Source of the DNA: Clostridiales bacterium
Lineage (GTDB): Bacteria > Bacillota > Clostridia > Tissierellales > Sedimentibacteraceae
NCBI GenBank assembly: GCA_003457065.1
Contig: DMJQ01000182.1
Location: forward strand, 1-9,163
Length of the DNA stretch: 9,163 nt
Direction of reading: 5' to 3'
Within the stretch, counting starts at the first letter, position 1. Each line of letters starts with the position of its first letter. This document shows, in pieces, positions 6,041-9,163 of the stretch. Under the pieces are notes generated by a model. It did no database searches. It was not told where the DNA came from and saw nothing but the letters and a program-made list of their open reading frames with translations. A program made the translations under genes and the position numbers.

Positions 6041-7201
6041 ATGTATAATATTGTAGCAGCAAGTTTCGGAGAAATATTTCTAAAGGGAAAAAACAGAGGA
6101 TCATTCGAGCATAAATTGATCTCGCAGATAAGATTTGCACTGAAAGACTTTAAGGGCATAACCATATACAAGGATCTGGGAAAGGTGTTTGTCGAAACAA
6201 AAAATGAAGATGACATGGATGATATTATTGAAAAGCTGCGAAAGGTTTTCGGAATAGTTGTGATTAGTCCGTCTGTTAAGACGGAAACATCTCCTGAGGT
6301 CATAATTGAAAAATCAATCGAACTTTTCAGATATCTGAAAGAAAAACAAAATATAAAGACATTTAAAATCAAAACAAAGAGAAGCGACAAAAATTTCCCG
6401 ATAAAGTCGATGGACTTCAGCGCGGAAGTCGGAGGCAGAATTTTAGCCGCATTTAACGATGTGACAGTTGATGTTCATAATCCGGATGTTGAAATATATA
6501 TAGACATTAAAAAGAGCTGTTACATCTCATCCGAAAAAATAAAGACAGTGGGAGGAATGCCCATAGGTTCATGCGGAAGAGCTTTGCTGCTCTTGTCCGG
6601 AGGCATTGACAGCCCGGTGGCAGGATATATGATTGCCAAAAGAGGTGTTGAGATAAATGCTCTTTACTTTCATACCTATCCCTTTACTTCGGAAAGAGCC
6701 AATGAAAAAGTGAAACAATTGAAAGAAAGGCTTGAAGAATACTGCGGAAAAATAAAATTGTTCAGCATAAACATAATAGAAATCCATAAGGCAATAAAAG
6801 CGTTTTGCAGAGAAGAAGAGACGACTATACTGGCAAGAAGATTTATGATGCGCATTGCCGAGAAAATTGCCAAAGAAAACAAAATGGAAATGCTGATTAC
6901 GGGCGAGAGCCTCGGGCAGGTTGCAGGCCAGACAATGAAGTCAATGACTGTCATTGAAAATGCTATAGATATGCCAATATTGAAACCTCTTGTGGGAATG
7001 GATAAAACGGAAATAATGAACAGTGCAAAGGAAATCGGAACATTTGAAACATCAATACTTCCGTATGATGACTGCTGTTCTGTTTTCGCACCAACGCATC
7101 CATTAATAAACCCTAAACTGGATTCAATATTAAAATCAGAAAGCAATTTGAATGTTGAAGAGCTTGTTGAGGCTGCATATTCGACTTTGGAAATTTTATA
7201 A
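6041..7201 (+). CDS. thiI: tRNA 4-thiouridine synthase ThiI, rhodanese-less
   Basis: A protein of 386 residues that adenylates and thiolates uridine 8 of tRNA, giving 4-thiouridine; in some bacteria it also serves thiamine thiazole synthesis. The N-terminal region with FGEIFLKGKNRGSF (9-22) is the ferredoxin-like domain, followed by a THUMP domain to about residue 165. The ATP-binding PP-loop is SGGIDS at 186-191. Near the end, C345 and C346 in DDCCSVFAP align with the conserved cysteine region around E. coli C344. The protein stops soon after, so it lacks the C-terminal rhodanese domain of the E. coli enzyme, as in Bacillus ThiI (about 400 residues). Sulfur would then come directly from the desulfurase encoded just upstream. 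Start ATG 6041 is the only reasonable one, despite a distant ribosome binding site. Confidence 0.96.
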   Translation: MYNIVAASFGEIFLKGKNRGSFEHKLISQIRFALKDFKGITIYKDLGKVFVETKNEDDMDDIIEKLRKVFGIVVISPSVKTETSPEVIIEKSIELFRYLKEKQNIKTFKIKTKRSDKNFPIKSMDFSAEVGGRILAAFNDVTVDVHNPDVEIYIDIKKSCYISSEKIKTVGGMPIGSCGRALLLLSGGIDSPVAGYMIAKRGVEINALYFHTYPFTSERANEKVKQLKERLEEYCGKIKLFSINIIEIHKAIKAFCREEETTILARRFMMRIAEKIAKENKMEMLITGESLGQVAGQTMKSMTVIENAIDMPILKPLVGMDKTEIMNSAKEIGTFETSILPYDDCCSVFAPTHPLINPKLDSILKSESNLNVEELVEAAYSTLEIL

Positions 7202-7238
7202 ATGTGAAATAGTTCCATAAACATTTAAGCAAGTAATC

Positions 7239-7264
7239 ACAAAATTTCATCAAAGACATATATT
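7239..7264 (+). promoter_or_regulatory. Candidate promoter of the Cys-rich miniprotein (sigma-K/E-like)
   Basis: CATATATT at 7257-7264 with AC at 7239-7240, 16 bases upstream, resembles the mother-cell sigma-K pattern (AC, about 16-17 bases, CATANNNTA), missing only the last A. The same region also gives a sigma-A reading, ATCACA (7236-7241), 17 bases, TATATT (7259-7264). Either would start transcription near 7270, just before the ribosome binding site. These motifs are short and the call is tentative. Confidence 0.25.
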
Positions 7265-7288
7265 GAACTAATAAAGAGAGGTGATATT

Positions 7289-7444
7289 ATGTCAGATGAA
7301 ATTAAAGCAACAAACTTTGGATGCTGTGACAATGATTGCTGTGATAATGACTGGTTAGAGTGGATAATAATAATAGGTGTTATTTTCTTCTTGCTGTGCG
7401 GCGGCGGTAATAATTTGTTCGGAAGGAGAGGCTGCTGCAGATAG
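7289..7444 (+). CDS. Small Cys-rich protein with one hydrophobic segment, possible spore or envelope protein
   Basis: An ORF of 51 codons begins at ATG 7289, preceded by a strong ribosome binding site (AAAGAGAGGTG, 7273-7282, 6-base spacer), and ends at TAG 7442-7444, just before a terminator. The product starts MSDEIKATNF, then has a tandem repeat CCDND-CCDND (12-21; two 15-base DNA repeats at 7322-7336 and 7337-7351). A hydrophobic stretch WIIIIGVIFFLLC (25-37) follows, then GGGNNLFGRRGCCR. Seven of 51 residues are cysteine, six of them in CC pairs. Small Cys- and Gly-rich proteins with one hydrophobic segment recur in clostridia and bacilli, some linked to the spore coat, but I cannot assign a family securely. 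It could cross-link by disulfides or bind metal. It may be translated from read-through of thiI or from its own promoter. Confidence 0.78.
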   Translation: MSDEIKATNFGCCDNDCCDNDWLEWIIIIGVIFFLLCGGGNNLFGRRGCCR

Positions 7445-7455
7445 TGTACTTAGCT

Positions 7456-7498
7456 TAAGGTCAAATATAAGAAGTTGTATTTGACCTTATATTTTTTT
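7456..7498 (+). terminator. Intrinsic (Rho-independent) terminator
   Basis: TAAGGTCAAATA (7456-7467) and TATTTGACCTTA (7478-7489) form a perfect 12-bp stem with a 10-base loop, followed by a run of seven T at 7492-7498. It lies 12 bases after the stop of the Cys-rich miniprotein and closes the desulfurase-thiI-miniprotein unit. The stem is AT-rich but long. The reverse strand lacks an equally good T-run, so it most likely acts on the + strand. Confidence 0.88.
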
Positions 7499-7542
7499 GC
7501 ATAAAAATTTTATAATTTTTATATTTTTAATTTAACTATTTC

Positions 7543-7571
7543 TTGATTTTAGTCTGTACGGGTTGTATACT
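7543..7571 (+). promoter_or_regulatory. Sigma-A promoter of serA
   Basis: TTGATT (7543-7548) and TATACT (7566-7571) are separated by the ideal 17 bases. The AT-rich tract 7501-7540 directly upstream could act as an UP element. Transcription would start near 7578, giving a leader of about 30 bases to the serA ATG. A nearby TATAAT at 7578-7583 lacks a good -35 partner. Confidence 0.65.
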
Positions 7572-7608
7572 AATCCTTATAATCTTACATAACGGAGGAC
7601 AAAATAAA

Positions 7609-8787
7609 ATGTATAAAGTAGCATTGTTCAATAAAATACCTAAGGAAGCAATGAATTTATTTTCAGAAAATAAATATGAAATAATTGAACAGGAAACCAG
7701 TGACGCAGACGGAATCGTAATGCGCAGCATGGATATACACGATATGAAATTTTCCAAAAAACTCAAGGCAATAGCAAGGTCGGGAGCAGGGGTCAACAAC
7801 ATTCCTGTTGAAAGATGCGCCGAGGAAGGGATTGTTGTTTTTAATTCCCCCGGAGCAAACGCAAATGCAGTTTGTGAGCTGACATTTCTCGGACTGCTGA
7901 TTTCGTCGAGAAAAGTGATTGACAGTATCGACTGGACAAAGGATTTAGATAAAGATATTGTTGATGAAGTTGAAAGAGGAAAATCTCAATTCGTTGGTCC
8001 TGAGTTAAAAGGCAAGACACTGGGCGTTATTGGACTTGGAAATGTAGGTCATCTGGTTGCTAATCTTGGAATAAAGCTTGGCATGGAGGTAATAGGCTAC
8101 GATCCCTACATATCTGTTAAAAATGCTTTGGCTCTTTCTTGGGACGTGCAGTATACAAGCGATATAAATGATTTATACAAAAGAAGCGACTATATAACAA
8201 TTCATACTCCATACAACGATGAAACCAAGAATTACATCAACAAAGACAACATTAAATTAATGAAGGACGGAGTAAAAATATTAAATTTTGCAAGGCACGG
8301 TATAATAAACGAAGAAGATATCGCTGAAGCGCTGGAAAGCGGGAAGGTAGGATACCACGTATCTGACCTGCCTAACGAAAAGCTTCTGAACACTAAAAAT
8401 GTAGTCTGCATACCTCATCTGGGTGGCTCTACATATGAAGCCGAGGCAAATTGTGCTGAAATGGCAGTGACAGAGCTGACAGAATATCTGGAAAAAGGAA
8501 ATATAACTAATTCGGTCAATTTCCCCAACTGCTCAATGGAAAGATATCCGGGAACAGACAGAATCGTTGTTTTGAATAAAAATATACCAAACATGATAGG
8601 TAAAATGACGACGGCTCTTGCAAACCGCGACATAAACATCATAGGAATGGTCAATAAAAGCAAGGGAGATTATGCTTGCAATATTATTGATATTGTAGGA
8701 GAATTGACAGATGAAGAAGTCGAAGAATTAGAAGAACATTACGGAATATTGAGAGTAATGAAAATAAAGCAAAAGGTGGACCAATAA
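7609..8787 (+). CDS. serA: D-3-phosphoglycerate dehydrogenase with ACT domain
   Basis: A protein of 392 residues that oxidises 3-phosphoglycerate with NAD to 3-phosphohydroxypyruvate, the first step of serine synthesis. The Rossmann signature is GLGNVG at 142-147, and D168 or a nearby acid after VIGY would select NAD. The catalytic set is R229 (NFARHG), E257 (in SDLPNE) and H270 (in IPHLGGST). A C-terminal ACT domain, about 317-385, includes VVLNKNIPNMIGKM and probably senses serine. ATG 7609 follows GGAGG (7594-7598) with a 10-base spacer; the longer in-frame reading from 7543 overlaps the promoter and encodes an unrelated hydrophobic lead. Two details differ from the E. coli enzyme: residue 230 is His where Gly usually follows the catalytic Arg, and the DxxxxE segment is one residue shorter, as in clostridial relatives with a DFP-type motif. 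No serC or serB lies nearby. Confidence 0.95.
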   Translation: MYKVALFNKIPKEAMNLFSENKYEIIEQETSDADGIVMRSMDIHDMKFSKKLKAIARSGAGVNNIPVERCAEEGIVVFNSPGANANAVCELTFLGLLISSRKVIDSIDWTKDLDKDIVDEVERGKSQFVGPELKGKTLGVIGLGNVGHLVANLGIKLGMEVIGYDPYISVKNALALSWDVQYTSDINDLYKRSDYITIHTPYNDETKNYINKDNIKLMKDGVKILNFARHGIINEEDIAEALESGKVGYHVSDLPNEKLLNTKNVVCIPHLGGSTYEAEANCAEMAVTELTEYLEKGNITNSVNFPNCSMERYPGTDRIVVLNKNIPNMIGKMTTALANRDINIIGMVNKSKGDYACNIIDIVGELTDEEVEELEEHYGILRVMKIKQKVDQ

Positions 8788-9163
8788 TGAAAAAAGTCAA
8801 CCTGTACTCAGACGGTGCATGCAGCGGAAATCCGGGACCGGGAGGTTACGGAGCCATACTGGAGTACAACGGCAGAGAACTGGTGCTGAGCGGCGGAGAT
8901 AAAGATACCACAAACAACCGAATGGAACTGATGGGCGTAATTGTCGGGCTGGAAGCTTTAAAGGAACCATGTGATGTGACGGTAACAACAGATTCCAAAT
9001 ACGTTGCCGATGCGTTTAACAAGGGATGGCTTGCATCATGGCAGAAAAGGAACTGGAAGAAAGCTGACGGCAAAGCCGTGCTGAACAAGGAACTTTGGCA
9101 GAGGCTTTTATGCGCAGCAGAAAAACATCATGTCAAATTTGTACATGTGCTCGGGCACAACGG
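8787..9163 (+). CDS. rnhA: Ribonuclease HI (3' truncated by the window edge)
   Basis: The first 125 residues of RNase HI, which cleaves the RNA strand of RNA-DNA hybrids such as primers and R-loops. The start reads MKKVNLYSDGACSGNPGPGG. The metal-binding acids D9, E47 (NNRMEL) and D69 (TTDSKY) align with E. coli D10, E48 and D70, and the GH at 123-124 matches the catalytic His 124 region. The last conserved Asp would lie beyond the window. The W85-W90 segment (ASWQKRNWKKADG) is the basic handle region of the bacterial type. The ATG shares its A with the serA stop TAA (TAATG, 8785-8789), and AAGGTGG (8773-8779) is the ribosome binding site, so the two genes are translationally coupled. Confidence 0.96.
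   Translation, partial: MKKVNLYSDGACSGNPGPGGYGAILEYNGRELVLSGGDKDTTNNRMELMGVIVGLEALKEPCDVTVTTDSKYVADAFNKGWLASWQKRNWKKADGKAVLNKELWQRLLCAAEKHHVKFVHVLGHN

Noticed and set aside
5935..7224. Several long minus-strand ORFs over the end of the desulfurase gene and thiI (for example 6676-7224)
   Set aside because: They are antisense to well-conserved proteins, have low-complexity Ser/Phe/Ile composition and no ribosome binding sites. They reflect AT-rich codon usage on the coding strand.
7199..7227. Inverted repeat TAAATGT/ACATTTA just after thiI, as a terminator
   Set aside because: The 7-bp stem is almost entirely AT, the loop is 15 bases and there is no T-run. The next gene has a better terminator after it.
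1..9163. Mobile element, CRISPR array, phage genes or rRNA/tRNA genes
   Set aside because: I found no transposase or integrase motifs, no spaced direct repeats and no tRNA-like or rRNA sequence. The only tandem repeat is the 15-base pair inside the miniprotein gene.

Overview
The window looks like chromosomal core DNA from a low-GC Gram-positive bacterium, most likely a spore-former of the Clostridia/Tissierellia type. Four things point that way: AT-rich DNA with AGA/AGG-rich arginine usage, strong GGAGG-type ribosome binding sites, the Firmicutes gene pair lon-engB, and a ThiI without the rhodanese domain. The genus assignment is inference. Every gene I can support is on the + strand. I see no rRNA, tRNA, CRISPR array, insertion sequence or phage gene.

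Layout. 1-159 is the C-terminal end of a Lon-type protease. After a structured 150-base gap comes engB (310-909), a ribosome-assembly GTPase. Next is a small RsbW/SpoIIAB-like ATP-binding protein (997-1383), preceded by a promoter-like sequence of the sigma-B/F/G type. A second promoter and a hairpin-prone leader lead into a 3.1-kb gene (1513-4650). It joins a complete PD-(D/E)XK nuclease/DinG-type iron-sulfur helicase to a complete class IV PLP aminotransferase. A leader of about 220 bases with competing hairpins (4651-4873) precedes a cysteine desulfurase (4874-6019) and thiI (6041-7201), which form a tRNA 4-thiouridine sulfur-transfer pair. A Cys-rich single-membrane-segment miniprotein of 51 residues (7289-7444) ends at a clear intrinsic terminator. 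A new promoter then drives serA (7609-8787), whose stop codon overlaps the start of rnhA (8787 to the window edge, truncated).

How the genes fit together. The set is mainly housekeeping: proteolysis and ribosome assembly (lon, engB), DNA processing (helicase-nuclease, RNase HI), sulfur mobilisation to tRNA (desulfurase, ThiI) and serine synthesis (SerA). The less ordinary points are the in-frame helicase-aminotransferase fusion, which keeps a well-placed internal ribosome binding site and ATG at the junction; the orphan anti-sigma-like gene with an alternative-sigma-like promoter; the Cys-rich miniprotein with a possible mother-cell sigma promoter; and the leader of mutually exclusive hairpins before the desulfurase. 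I found no convincing new multi-gene system.
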